This document shows positions 26,853 to 36,113 of a stretch of DNA of 64,000 bases, piece after piece. The notes beneath the pieces were generated by a model. The model ran no database searches, was not told the origin of the DNA, and worked only from the letters and a program-made list of their open reading frames with translations. The DNA comes from Heliobacterium mobile. Its GTDB lineage: Bacteria; Bacillota; Desulfitobacteriia; Heliobacteriales; Heliobacteriaceae. Position 1 is the first letter of the stretch. Each line of letters begins with the position of its first letter. Location: positions 1 through 64,000 of the forward strand of contig NZ_WNKU01000017.1 in the NCBI RefSeq assembly GCF_009720735.1, in the 5' to 3' direction. The position numbers were made by a program, and so were the translations under genes.

Positions 26853-28810
26853 TATTTTTCCTCCTGGACAGGTGATTCGTGCACGGTGGTTGCAATTATA
26901 CCTGGTTTCGAATCAACTGCTTCTGCTTTCTCTTGATTCAAGTCAATTTTATCATCGACAGAATCCATGCTTGGCTTGCTCAAATAGGTGTCAGATTTAA
27001 TGGGAGCAGAACGGGAATCTGATGAATCTATTGTATCTATTGAATTGGTTTGGGACGTAACCAACTGAGGAGTATCCATGGACTTATCGTCGTAGCCTTT
27101 GCGGGGGGAGGGAGTTTGCGGGGCAGCACAGAGGGGCAGGCGAATGAGAAAAGCGGCGCCTCCTTCCGGCGAATCGGAATCTAAGAGGATACTGCCGCCA
27201 TGGGCGGCGATGATTTCCCGGCTGATGGCCAACCCTAAGCCGGTGCTGCCATTTTTGCCTCGCCGAGCCGTATCGGCACGGGCAAACCGTTCGAAAAGGC
27301 GATCGCGTACATGGGCGGGTACGCCTTTGCCGTTATCAGCGATGTGCAGGATATGACTACGCCCATCAGAACTGAGGCTGACGGTGATGCGAATTCCCGG
27401 ACCATTATGTTCCGCCGCGTTTTTGATGACGTTTTTGATAGCTCGTTCCAGGTGGAGGGCATCGACCGATGACCAAAGAGGACCTTCGGGGATGTCTGCT
27501 TCAAGGCTGTCACCAGCCAGTTCAATATCGGCGAGCATGTCGGCCAGCCAACGACGGATCAACTCGGACAAGTCAGCCGGTCGCTGTTCCAAGTGAAAAT
27601 CGGGGTGGATCAATTTCGCCGTCAAGAAGAGATCATCGACGATGCGCCCCATGATCAGGGATTTGGAATGAATGATGTGGCCGTATTTTTGGGCTTTGTC
27701 CGGCTCCCGATAGGCGATATCGCTGAGTGCTTCCGCGTATCCTTCGATGGAAGCGAGGGGAGTGCGCAAATCATGGGAGAGTCCCGCTAACAAGTCTCGT
27801 TGCTTACCGGCGATTTCTTGCTCCCGCTGTTGCAAGATACCCCAAGCGGCGTTCAATTGATTAAAAATAGAGAAAAGATCGCCGAACTCGTCTTTTCGCC
27901 AGGACTTGATGCGAAACTGAGTATCGCCGCGCTTCATATTCTCGAGGGCGGCTCCCAGCTTCTTCAGAGGGGACCGGAGCAGCCAGGCAAAGGCGAGGGC
28001 GGCGATCAGATCGATAACCAGCACAGCGGTGCCTGCGGTCAAGGGAATGCCGGCGAGTAAAAAGGTCTTTTCCTGAATACTTGGAGTGGACGAGGGTTCG
28101 GTTTCGTACCGTACCAGCAGAAAATAGGTTTCATCACCAAAATATAAGGGAGCCACTTCGCAGTGGATCTTGCTCTGGTGGATGGGAACGGCTGTTGTCT
28201 TAAAAAGGGAATTTAGTCCTGGCGGGTCTTCTTGTGGAGGTTTATAGGCAGCATCTAGCAGTTGAGCCATGTTGTAGCTGTTGGGAAATTGGTCGGCTGC
28301 TGCGATGGCTGGATCCTCATCGGGGTTCCAGGTGGTTTTCGTCACCAGAACCCGTCCGGTGCTGTCAAGCACCTGCACCGAAGCAGGGGAGAGGTAGAAG
28401 TTTCTATCGAACCGTAACTGCTCACGCAGGCGGTCCATGACGGGACCGTTTTCAGTGGAATGATGTTTGTCGACACTGGAGAGCTTGTCCGTTTGTTCGG
28501 TTTCTGTCTTCACAGGGGTACGGGAAGAGGATGCAGTATCAACGACCGTTTTTTCAGAGCGATTCTGCTCGTGGCTTGAAGAATATGTAGCAGAACTCGG
28601 ATTCAAACCCGGATCGACCGGCTGGATAGGCTGGGCCTTAAACTGGGTTTGCCACCGGCCGATCTGCTCGGCGACGCGGCGGCGCTCATAGTCGTTATCA
28701 TGAGGCTGTAGTAGTTCTTGGTAGATGATGAGACCACCGACGGCAGTGATGGCTGCAGCCACTGCGGAAACGACCAGAAAGAAGAGAAAGGCTTGGTTGC
28801 GGATCTTCAT
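26852..28810 (-). CDS. Sensor histidine kinase with long disordered tail
   Basis: A 652-residue membrane kinase. Helix at about 8-30, extracellular region to about 250 containing a polar Ser/Thr-rich stretch (about 60-120), second helix near 255-275, HAMP, HisKA with the phospho-acceptor in GLSHDLRTPLASIEGY (His about 347), and a HATPase with the N box IKNVIKNAAEHN, DNGKGVP and GLGLAI. After about residue 565 a roughly 90-residue Ser/Asp-rich tail follows that kinases usually lack. GAGGAGG precedes the ATG, which overlaps the response regulator stop by four bases (ATGA). It phosphorylates the neighbouring regulator; the signal is unknown. Confidence 0.92.
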   Translation of the reverse strand: MKIRNQAFLFFLVVSAVAAAITAVGGLIIYQELLQPHDNDYERRRVAEQIGRWQTQFKAQPIQPVDPGLNPSSATYSSSHEQNRSEKTVVDTASSSRTPVKTETEQTDKLSSVDKHHSTENGPVMDRLREQLRFDRNFYLSPASVQVLDSTGRVLVTKTTWNPDEDPAIAAADQFPNSYNMAQLLDAAYKPPQEDPPGLNSLFKTTAVPIHQSKIHCEVAPLYFGDETYFLLVRYETEPSSTPSIQEKTFLLAGIPLTAGTAVLVIDLIAALAFAWLLRSPLKKLGAALENMKRGDTQFRIKSWRKDEFGDLFSIFNQLNAAWGILQQREQEIAGKQRDLLAGLSHDLRTPLASIEGYAEALSDIAYREPDKAQKYGHIIHSKSLIMGRIVDDLFLTAKLIHPDFHLEQRPADLSELIRRWLADMLADIELAGDSLEADIPEGPLWSSVDALHLERAIKNVIKNAAEHNGPGIRITVSLSSDGRSHILHIADNGKGVPAHVRDRLFERFARADTARRGKNGSTGLGLAISREIIAAHGGSILLDSDSPEGGAAFLIRLPLCAAPQTPSPRKGYDDKSMDTPQLVTSQTNSIDTIDSSDSRSAPIKSDTYLSKPSMDSVDDKIDLNQEKAEAVDSKPGIIATTVHESPVQEEK

Positions 28811-29538
28811 GAGCGGGCCTCCTCAGGAAGCGCTTTCAACCGGTAGCCGAGGCCGCGGATGTTTTCCAACCAATCGCCGGCACCAGGTAAAGCGTCGTCT
28901 AGCTTCCGGCGAAGGTTGCGAATATGGACCATGATGGTGTTATCGTTGTCGTAATAAGGTTCCTGCCAGACCCGTTCGTAGATTTGCTGTTTTGTATAGA
29001 CCCGTCCCGGTGTTTGGGCAAACAACAACAGCAGGTCCCATTCCTTCCCTCGTAGATCAAGAGGGATCTTGTTGAGGTGAGCTTCGACGCGAACACGGTC
29101 GATTTGCAAAGGGCCAACCTGTACCAAGGGCTCCGGAATACTTCGGCGTGGACGTCGACGCAGGTGGGCGTTGATGCGAGCGACGAGTTCCCGAGGGCTA
29201 AAGGGCTTCGATACATAGTCGATGGCGCCGAGATTCAACCCTAAGACCCGATCGGGCTCGTCACCTCGAGCAGAGAGGATGAACATGGGACAATCCACTT
29301 CGTCGCGCAAAATCCGGCAGACATCTAAGCCGTTGACGTGAGGCATCATCACGTCGAGGATGATCAGATCGGGTTTTTCGGAACGGGCCAACTGCAGGGC
29401 TTGATTTCCATCGGCCGCAAGCAGCACCTGATAGCCATCGTGTTCCAGATAGCCTGCCACCAACTCCCTCAACTCCGGGTCGTCATCAGCGACGAGGATA
29501 CGCAGGGAAGCCGCCTCAGCGCAAAAGGTCTTATCCAA
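28807..29538 (-). CDS. OmpR/PhoB-type response regulator
   Basis: A 243-residue regulator. The receiver domain has the acidic pair in VADDDPE, the phospho-Asp in LIILDVMMP, and the Lys in YVSKPFSP. The C-terminal winged helix contains GKEWDLLLLFAQTPGRVYT, an R-x-W-x-x-x motif (RVWQEPYYDND) and VHIRNLRRKLDD, as in PhoB/WalR-type DNA binders. The start is TTG at 29538 with AAAGGAGGG upstream. First gene of a three-gene coupled operon with the kinase and the zinc-ribbon membrane protein; it probably controls its own operon (inference). Confidence 0.92.
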   Translation of the reverse strand: MDKTFCAEAASLRILVADDDPELRELVAGYLEHDGYQVLLAADGNQALQLARSEKPDLIILDVMMPHVNGLDVCRILRDEVDCPMFILSARGDEPDRVLGLNLGAIDYVSKPFSPRELVARINAHLRRRPRRSIPEPLVQVGPLQIDRVRVEAHLNKIPLDLRGKEWDLLLLFAQTPGRVYTKQQIYERVWQEPYYDNDNTIMVHIRNLRRKLDDALPGAGDWLENIRGLGYRLKALPEEARS

Positions 29539-29850
29539 AGGGAAGCCCTCCTTTCTGCAAATTCAATTGGATAGCTATACGGTGAAGGTCCGTCTATTCT
29601 TGTCTAGTGTAACTCATCGGTCTTATCCCTCACTTAGGGATATCTTAAAAATAGCTTAAATGAACATAAAGAATCCTTTCAATAAAAAAAGTGTCGCAAC
29701 CAATTTGGTAAAGGACTTTCCCCGGTTAAAGCGAAATATGATTGTGAGAACTACCTCGTTTTTCGTTAAGAATGAGATTCCTAGTGATGAATGTTCCTTC
29801 GTATGAACAGGCTTATGTAAAGAAATAAGGCGGCACGGGAGACGATAGGC
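29539..29850. promoter_or_regulatory. Divergent intergenic region
   Basis: About 310 bases between the response regulator and the GGDEF/HD-GYP gene, which diverge. It is A+T-rich and must hold promoters for both. I see no clear terminator, riboswitch or consensus promoter pair in it. Confidence 0.4.
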
Positions 29851-32784
29851 GTGAAACGGTGGTTTTCGAAAGGGAAAGAGCTATTCGATATTCGATCACT
29901 GCGTGGACTTTTACGTTTTTTCACACTCTTTTTATTAGCTATTCCGGCACTTTTGACGGTATTGATTGCCTATTACGAATATGACGATCAAAAGCACGAG
30001 GCGTTCCGTCATATCAACCATACTGTCTCCATGCAAACGGAGATCATCGATAACTGGTTTACCCAAAAGGCGGCCGAGTTGCGTGGTTTAGCTCAAATGG
30101 AATTTGTCCAACACTTGGATAAACCCATGATAAAACATAACTTTCAAGTCTTTTTGAGCAACCATAGCGATTTCAGTTGGGTCGCTTTTGTGAATACAGA
30201 AGGCTTGACGGAAATCGAATATCCCCTGGAAAAACCAGTCGACGTACGGGACCGCAATTACTTTCATAGGTCCTTACGAGGGCAAGAACATATTTCCGAT
30301 GTGCTGATCAGCCGAGCTACCGGGGAGCCTGTTGTCACCTTATCTTGGCCTCTATTCAACGAAACCGGAGAATTTAAAGGCTTGGTGATCGGAACAGTAA
30401 ACCTTTCGACGATCGCTTTACTGATGGAGAATTACCGTTTTGGCGAAGAGGAAGAAACCTATCTCGTCGACAGGGAAGGAAAGATGATCACCCGTTCCGG
30501 TTTTTCCTATAGTGACAGCAGCCAAAATCCCTTGCCTGAATTGAACATGGTCAATACAGAAGGGTTTCAAAAGGTGTTGCGTGGTGAGATAGAGGGCTCT
30601 GCCTACCGGGACTACCGGGGTCAGCGAGTCATCGGTGTCTCTCAATTTATACCGAAACTCGGCTGGGCCGTCATCAGTGAAATGGATGAACAGGAACTGT
30701 TGAGTCCCTTTTATCGGAAGATCGCCTTGTTCTTTGGCACCTATGTCATCCTTCTGCTGGTAGTGCTGCCGTCCATACGCCGTGTATCCGAACGGATTGA
30801 GATGCCGATCCAACGAATGATGTTAGTCTCCCGAATGATACAGGCGGGAAAGTATGAACAACTGAAATGTGACGATAGCTGCAAGTCGGAGCCGCGAGAG
30901 TTGAGTTTGCTCTGTCACACGATTCAGCAGATGGCGACGACGATCGTGGGGGACATGGAACTCCTTAACCAATCGAACCGGACCTTGATGGAATCGGAAA
31001 CGAAATACCGAAGTCTCGTTCAAAACGCGATTTTCGGCGTTTACGTCCTGCAAAATGACCGGTTCCAATTCGTAAACCCACGGTTCGCTGAGTTTTTTGA
31101 CTATACCGAAGAAGAAGTTTTAGCTATGTCCAACTACCTGCAACTGATCCATCCGGAAAGCCGAGAGCAGGTTCAAGAAGATGCTCGCCGTCGATTGACG
31201 AGCCAGGAGGAACCGACCCCTTACGAGATTCGAGGCATTAAAAAGGATGGCACCTCGATCTACCTGGAAGTGTTGGGTGCACCAGTTAGCTACGAAGGGA
31301 AGCCGGCCATTTTGGGGACGGTGGTTGATATTACCCGGCGAAAATTGGCTGATGAAGCGGTACGGGAGAAGGAGGCGCGTTTCCGCACCCTTGTCGAGTC
31401 TATCCGTGATCTAGTCTTTACCTTAGACATGGAAGGACGAATTACTGCAACTTACGGGAAATGGCCGGAGGCGGCTGACAACAGCCCGACTCAAATCATC
31501 GGAAAGCATATCGGTCAGGTAATTGCTGACACCGAGCCTTTTTGGGACGGTGAACAACCCCAGTTGTGGGCACAGCGGGGGGATTCCATCTTCGTCGAGT
31601 GGACTATGCACCTTCCCGAAGGCACGCGCTTCTACCACATATCCCTGTCTCCCATCGGGACGACAGCCGGTGATGTGATCGGTATGGTCGGAATCGGGCG
31701 GGACATGACAGAACGGCGACAGATGGAGGAACAACTTCGCTATTATTGCTCCCACGATCCGTTGACCGGTTTGTACAATCGAGCCCATTTTCAAGAGGAA
31801 ATGAGCCGTTTGGCCGGATCTACATCGCCGGTCGGAGTCATTATTTGCGATGTCGATGGGCTGAAAAGTGTAAACGATACCTTAGGACATCCCGTGGGGG
31901 ATATGCTGTTGACGGGTATCGGCCAAGCGCTTACGCGCTGTGTCCGTGCGAGCGATGTGGTGGCACGCATCGGAGGGGATGAGTTCGCCATCCTTTTGCC
32001 GGAGGGGGACGGGAAGGCGGCGCAACGCATCAGCCAACGAATTCGCCTCGCCGTTGATGCACTGAACGTCGTCCATCCCGAACTGCCCCATTACGTGTCG
32101 TTAGGGTATGCCGTAAAAGTTGGCGCGGAAAAAAGCATGATAGAAGTGTTTCGAGACGCTGACGATAACATGTACCGTGAGAAGATGCGCCATAAGAGCC
32201 GGGTCCGCAAAATCATCCTTCGAGCGTTGACCATGAAATTGGACACGAAAGAACGAGATTTGATGGGACATATGCAGCGCGTCGGCGATTTAGCCGCCCG
32301 TCTCGGTGCGGCGGCCGGATTACGGGCAGACCAGGTGGATAATTTGCGCTTGGCCGGTGAATATCACGATGTTGGTAAAGTGGCCGTTTCCCGGGATATC
32401 TTAGGTAAAAAGGGTATGTTGGCCCCGGAGGAGTATTTGGAGGTTCAGCGCCATAGTGAAGTCGGCTACCGGATCGCCCAGTTGAAGACGGAAATTGCCC
32501 ATGTGGCGGAATGGATTTTATTTCACCATGAGCGTTGGGATGGCAGCGGCTACCCGCAACAATTAGCCCGTGAGGGAATCCCCTTTGAATCCCGAATTTT
32601 AGCGATCGTCGATGCCTACGATGTGATGACCCATAACCAGCCCTATCGACATAGCTTGACGCCTCAGGAGGCGGTGGCGGAACTGCGGCGTTTTTCGGGC
32701 ACACAGTTTGATCCGCAGCTGGTCGGTATTTTTGTCGGTCTGATTGAATCGATGATTGCATCGACAGAGGAAGGGAAGAACTAA
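29851..32784 (+). CDS. Cache-PAS-PAS-GGDEF-HD-GYP c-di-GMP signalling protein
   Basis: A 977-residue membrane protein. Helix at about 20-45, a Cache-like extracellular sensor (about 50-285, with DRNYFHRSL and ISDVLISRATGEP), second helix near 290-312, then two PAS domains (about 385-500 and 505-625). The GGDEF domain has DPLTGLYNRAHF and an intact active site in IGGDEFAILLP (about residue 709). The HD-GYP domain has HDVGK (about 839) and HHERWDGSGYP (about 892), the phosphodiesterase signature. It therefore has both c-di-GMP synthesis and breakdown modules that look catalytically complete. GTG start at 29851 with an upstream GGGAGACG. The stop overlaps that of the convergent ygbA-like gene. 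Confidence 0.92.
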   Translation: MKRWFSKGKELFDIRSLRGLLRFFTLFLLAIPALLTVLIAYYEYDDQKHEAFRHINHTVSMQTEIIDNWFTQKAAELRGLAQMEFVQHLDKPMIKHNFQVFLSNHSDFSWVAFVNTEGLTEIEYPLEKPVDVRDRNYFHRSLRGQEHISDVLISRATGEPVVTLSWPLFNETGEFKGLVIGTVNLSTIALLMENYRFGEEEETYLVDREGKMITRSGFSYSDSSQNPLPELNMVNTEGFQKVLRGEIEGSAYRDYRGQRVIGVSQFIPKLGWAVISEMDEQELLSPFYRKIALFFGTYVILLLVVLPSIRRVSERIEMPIQRMMLVSRMIQAGKYEQLKCDDSCKSEPRELSLLCHTIQQMATTIVGDMELLNQSNRTLMESETKYRSLVQNAIFGVYVLQNDRFQFVNPRFAEFFDYTEEEVLAMSNYLQLIHPESREQVQEDARRRLTSQEEPTPYEIRGIKKDGTSIYLEVLGAPVSYEGKPAILGTVVDITRRKLADEAVREKEARFRTLVESIRDLVFTLDMEGRITATYGKWPEAADNSPTQIIGKHIGQVIADTEPFWDGEQPQLWAQRGDSIFVEWTMHLPEGTRFYHISLSPIGTTAGDVIGMVGIGRDMTERRQMEEQLRYYCSHDPLTGLYNRAHFQEEMSRLAGSTSPVGVIICDVDGLKSVNDTLGHPVGDMLLTGIGQALTRCVRASDVVARIGGDEFAILLPEGDGKAAQRISQRIRLAVDALNVVHPELPHYVSLGYAVKVGAEKSMIEVFRDADDNMYREKMRHKSRVRKIILRALTMKLDTKERDLMGHMQRVGDLAARLGAAAGLRADQVDNLRLAGEYHDVGKVAVSRDILGKKGMLAPEEYLEVQRHSEVGYRIAQLKTEIAHVAEWILFHHERWDGSGYPQQLAREGIPFESRILAIVDAYDVMTHNQPYRHSLTPQEAVAELRRFSGTQFDPQLVGIFVGLIESMIASTEEGKN

Positions 32785-33098
32785 GGTTTTCCGATTCCAT
32801 CGACGAGATGCCAAAAGGCCAAGATGGGATGTTTCGTCAGCATTTTAGGTCCAGAGAAACGCATGACCGCGGTGATTTTCTCCCGCATATCTTTTTTGTA
32901 GCAGTGAACCGGGCATCTACCACAAGTCGATTTTTGTTCACCAAATTTGCATCGCTCCAAGCGAGCGAAGGCATAGTTGATCAACTCTTGGCAATCGGGG
33001 CAGAGGCCGCCGTCATGGCCATGGTGGGCGTCACAATAGATCTGAATCATCGCGTGAACTGTTTTCTTTTCCCGGGTGCTCCTTCCGTTGTTCTGCAT
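32781..33098 (-). CDS. YgbA / nitrous oxide-stimulated promoter family protein
   Basis: A 105-residue cysteine- and histidine-rich protein matching the YgbA_NO family: MIQIYCDAHHG, LCPDCQELINYA, then STCGRCPVHCYKKDMREKI, VMRFSGPKML and HPILAFWHLVDG. The clustered C and H residues probably bind metal. In enterobacteria the homologue is induced by nitric oxide and needed for recovery from nitrosative stress; its role in anaerobes is unclear. AAAGGAAC precedes the ATG at 33098. Its TAG stop overlaps the convergent HD-GYP gene stop (CTAA shared). Confidence 0.88.
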   Translation of the reverse strand: MQNNGRSTREKKTVHAMIQIYCDAHHGHDGGLCPDCQELINYAFARLERCKFGEQKSTCGRCPVHCYKKDMREKITAVMRFSGPKMLTKHPILAFWHLVDGIGKP

Positions 33099-33213
33099 AG
33101 TAAAGTTCCTTTCTTTAATGATAGGAGGACTGTGGCTGTTGTCAGTAGAATTGGACGGGTATGATGAACGTGGGAATTAGATGGAACTTTTTTAGAAAAA
33201 GGATGAAGTTTCA

Positions 33214-34377
33214 ATGGTTGAAAAAATCGTACTCGGAGGCCAGGCTATCGTCGCGGGGCGAGGCTCCATAGAACACGTAAAAACGCTGGAAGCCAAACGA
33301 GCCATGATCGTCACTGGTGGGCAATCGATGTTTGCCAACGGTGCCATCGGCCGTATTGAAGAGATATTTCAGCAAAAGGGATGTGCCACATCGGTCTTTT
33401 CGGGCATCGGTCCCAATCCAGACACCAGCATCGTGTTACAGGGACTCGAACAGATGAGAGCCTTTGAGCCGGACGTGCTCATCGCCATCGGGGGCGGATC
33501 TGCGCTCGATGCGGCCAAAGTGATGAGCCTTTTTTATGAATACCCTCAGATTACTTTTGAAAATGTCCTCACCGTCCCGCTTCCTGAGCGGCGGCAGAAG
33601 CTGACCCTTGTGGCCATCCCGTCCACTTCCGGCACGGGAAGTGAGGTAACCAAAGCGTCGGTCATCACTTTCAAAGAACAGAACTTGAAAATCGGACTGA
33701 AAACAACGGCCATGATCCCGGACATTGCGATCCTGGACGGAGAGATTACGATGTCTATGCCGCCCCATGTGGTTGCCGAGACAGGCATGGATGCGCTGAC
33801 TCATGCCGTCGAAAGCTACATCAACCGGAACATGGGCGCATTTATGGAGCCCTTAGCCCGGGGCGCTGTAGAGGGGATCTTTGCCAATCTACCGGCTTCT
33901 TACCTGGAAAAAGACCCGGAAAGCCGCGATAAGATGCATTTGTACCAGTGCATGGCCGGGTTGGCTTTCAATCATGCCGGATTGGGAATGGCCCACGGTA
34001 TCGCTCACGCAGTCGGCGGCAGGTTCGGTCTCGGTCACGGGTTGCTCAATGCCATTTTATTGCCCTATGTGCTGCGGTTCAATCGACGCGATAGGGAAGT
34101 GACCTTGAAATTGCAGCGATTAGCCCATAGCATCGGCAGTGATGACTTCGTCGATTCGGTCGAGCAATTGAACCGGACGCTGCAAATTCCCTCCTCCTTC
34201 CGGGAAGCAGGAATTTCTCGAGAAAATTTTGAAAAAGACTTTTCGAACCTCCAGGAAAACGCCATGAAGGGATCGACCCGTGCCAATCCGGTGCCGGTGA
34301 GGGCGGACCAGATGGCCTCCTTTTTACAAGGAGTCTTCCAGGGGGATGTTGAGGCCATTCAAGCGATCCCTCAGTAG
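33214..34377 (+). CDS. Iron-containing alcohol dehydrogenase
   Basis: A 387-residue group III (iron-type) alcohol dehydrogenase. The N-terminal nucleotide-binding part has AIGGGSALDAAKVM and PSTSGTGSEVTKASVI. The metal-binding part has AETGMDALTHAVESY and AGLGMAHGIAHAVGG, followed by GLGHGLLNAILLPY, supplying the Asp and three His ligands. Such enzymes interconvert alcohols and aldehydes with NAD(P); the substrate (butanol, ethanol, propanediol, glycerol-type) cannot be told. AAGGATGAAG precedes the ATG. A single gene, ended by the terminator at 34513. Confidence 0.92.
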   Translation: MVEKIVLGGQAIVAGRGSIEHVKTLEAKRAMIVTGGQSMFANGAIGRIEEIFQQKGCATSVFSGIGPNPDTSIVLQGLEQMRAFEPDVLIAIGGGSALDAAKVMSLFYEYPQITFENVLTVPLPERRQKLTLVAIPSTSGTGSEVTKASVITFKEQNLKIGLKTTAMIPDIAILDGEITMSMPPHVVAETGMDALTHAVESYINRNMGAFMEPLARGAVEGIFANLPASYLEKDPESRDKMHLYQCMAGLAFNHAGLGMAHGIAHAVGGRFGLGHGLLNAILLPYVLRFNRRDREVTLKLQRLAHSIGSDDFVDSVEQLNRTLQIPSSFREAGISRENFEKDFSNLQENAMKGSTRANPVPVRADQMASFLQGVFQGDVEAIQAIPQ

Positions 34378-34512
34378 GCAGCCCTTATTCAGCATCGGTA
34401 GTGCCTATTGAACCCAGTGTACCACTAAGCACCTAACTTCCGCTTGAAAAATAGGGCGGCTCCACTTGTTTGGAAGACAGATGTTGAAACAGAAAAGCCG
34501 TTTTTTGGGTAT

Positions 34513-34556
34513 AAGCAAGCTGGCCCGATGACTCTTCCGGGCCAGCTTGCTTTTTA
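34513..34556 (+). terminator. Terminator after alcohol dehydrogenase
   Basis: AAGCAAGCTGGCCCG and CGGGCCAGCTTGCTT form a 15-bp perfect stem followed by TTTTTATATT. Confidence 0.88.
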
Positions 34557-34616
34557 TATTGACCGGGCAAAGAAAAGGCACAAAGGCTTTTGTAAAGAAA
34601 CCCAGGCGCCGGGGTG

Positions 34617-34645
34617 TTGACAAAAAGCAAACGTTTTCGTATTAT
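34617..34645 (+). promoter_or_regulatory. Strong sigma-A promoter
   Basis: TTGACA (34617-34622), 17-base spacer, TATTAT (34640-34645), with the start codon of the next gene 36 bases downstream. Close to consensus, one of the best promoters in the window. Confidence 0.75.
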
Positions 34646-34680
34646 GTCTATGTATTAACGGACTAAAGGAGATAACATCT

Positions 34681-35856
34681 ATGAATAACGATTCTTTTTG
34701 GGAGGCTAACTTGGACGAGATAAAACGCGGATATCGCTGGGATGAAAAAATGGAAAGCTTCGTTTGTATCGTCTGTGGCGCCGCCTTTTTGCAAGGACAG
34801 GTTTTTCCGATAGAGGACCGTTTTTTTGATGCGGAAAAGTCGGCGAAGCTGCATGTGGCCCAGGAACATGGATCGATGTTTCAAGTCCTGCTCGGGTTAG
34901 ATAAAAAGTACACTGGAATCACGGATCACCAGAAAAAACTGCTGACGTTCTTCTATAAGGGCTACAGCGATAAAGAGATCTGTGACGAACTGGGCGGCAG
35001 TGCCTCAACAATACGAAACCACCGGTTTAACTTAAAGGAAAAGGAACGGCAGGCCAAAGCCTTCCTAGCCATGATGGAGTTATTGAAAGACACCCTCGAT
35101 AAGAGAGACAAGTCCGAAGACACCAAGGGGAACCCGAAAGGCGGCACTGCATCTCCGGTGATTACGGAGGCAGAGGCCGAGAAGGTGTTGCGCAGTTGTT
35201 TCAAAGAGGGGCTAGAGGGACCGCTGACCCGTTTCCCGGACAAGGAAAAGCGAAGAATCATCATTCTGAACCACCTGATCAGGAAGTTTGCACAAAACCG
35301 AAAATACAACGAAAAAGAGGTCAACGAGATCATTAAAGAAGTTTACCCCGACTATGCCATTATCCGCCGTTGTTTCATCGACTATGGTTTCATGGAACGA
35401 GCCGACGACGGCAGCGCCTATTGGGTCAAGGCCGATGGGAATTCGGATGATAGTTTGGAGCAAGTTCAAGCAGAGAAGGGAGACAGCATGGATAAAGAAC
35501 GACGTTCTCAGATTAAACGGGAATATAAAGAGTCCTTTCGAGATATGGGGATCATTCAGATCAAGAATCAGCAAACGGGGAAGGTCTTTATCGAGACCAG
35601 CAAAAATCTTTCGGCGGCCTTCAACAAAAACCGGTTTACCTTGATGCATGGGGCTCACCGGAACAAAGAGTTGCAACAAGATTGGAACACCTATGGAGCG
35701 GATCAGTTTACCTTTGAAGTGCTTGAGCAGATCAAACCGACAGAAGAAGTCAACCGCGATTGCACAGAAGAGTTGAAGATGCTCGAGGAAATCTGGATGG
35801 ACAAACTGCAACCGTACGGGGAAAAAGGGTATCATAAGATCCCGAAAGAGAGGTAA
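34681..35856 (+). CDS. HTH - DUF2087 - GIY-YIG-like fusion protein
   Basis: A 391-residue three-part protein. The N-terminal ~75 residues carry a CxxC knuckle (CIVCG) with later His residues, perhaps a zinc site. Residues about 80-130 are a LuxR-like helix-turn-helix (LLTFFYKGYSDKEICDELGG, then STIRNHRFNLKEK). Residues about 180-250 match DUF2087 (FPDKEKRRIIILNHLIRKFA ... IIRRCFIDYGFMER). Residues 270-391 look like a GIY-YIG-family domain in which the GIY/YIG residues are poorly kept (MGIIQIKN ... GKVFIETSKNL). An internal ATG at 35488 begins this last part and has its own AAGGGAG site. Start ATG 34681 has AAAGGAG. A DNA-binding regulator is likely; nuclease activity is uncertain. Confidence 0.75.
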   Translation: MNNDSFWEANLDEIKRGYRWDEKMESFVCIVCGAAFLQGQVFPIEDRFFDAEKSAKLHVAQEHGSMFQVLLGLDKKYTGITDHQKKLLTFFYKGYSDKEICDELGGSASTIRNHRFNLKEKERQAKAFLAMMELLKDTLDKRDKSEDTKGNPKGGTASPVITEAEAEKVLRSCFKEGLEGPLTRFPDKEKRRIIILNHLIRKFAQNRKYNEKEVNEIIKEVYPDYAIIRRCFIDYGFMERADDGSAYWVKADGNSDDSLEQVQAEKGDSMDKERRSQIKREYKESFRDMGIIQIKNQQTGKVFIETSKNLSAAFNKNRFTLMHGAHRNKELQQDWNTYGADQFTFEVLEQIKPTEEVNRDCTEELKMLEEIWMDKLQPYGEKGYHKIPKER

Positions 35857-35928
35857 GCACCGAAAGACAAGTAAGCGATCGAGGAACATCAACGACGATT
35901 GTTTCGACGATTGTTTCATAGCAGCAAT

Positions 35929-35970
35929 AAGGAGAGCGACTTAAAGCATTAGGTCGCTCTCCTTATGTTT
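35929..35970 (+). terminator. Terminator after the DUF2087 fusion gene
   Basis: AAGGAGAGCGAC and GTCGCTCTCCTT form a 12-bp stem followed by a T-rich ATGTTTTC. Confidence 0.75.
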
Positions 35971-36113
35971 TCATTCGGTTGCATGTATATATTTTTAAAA
36001 AAATTACAGAGATTCCCCAAAAACGCTTCGACATAGGTGTTCGATATGATATAAGTAATTTGAATGAAAAAGCAACAAAAGAACTTGTAATTGTACGAAC
36101 ATAAATATCTGAA

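Noticed and set aside
29560-29850. c-di-GMP riboswitch before the GGDEF/HD-GYP gene
   Set aside because: The conserved c-di-GMP-I core sequences were not found by eye.
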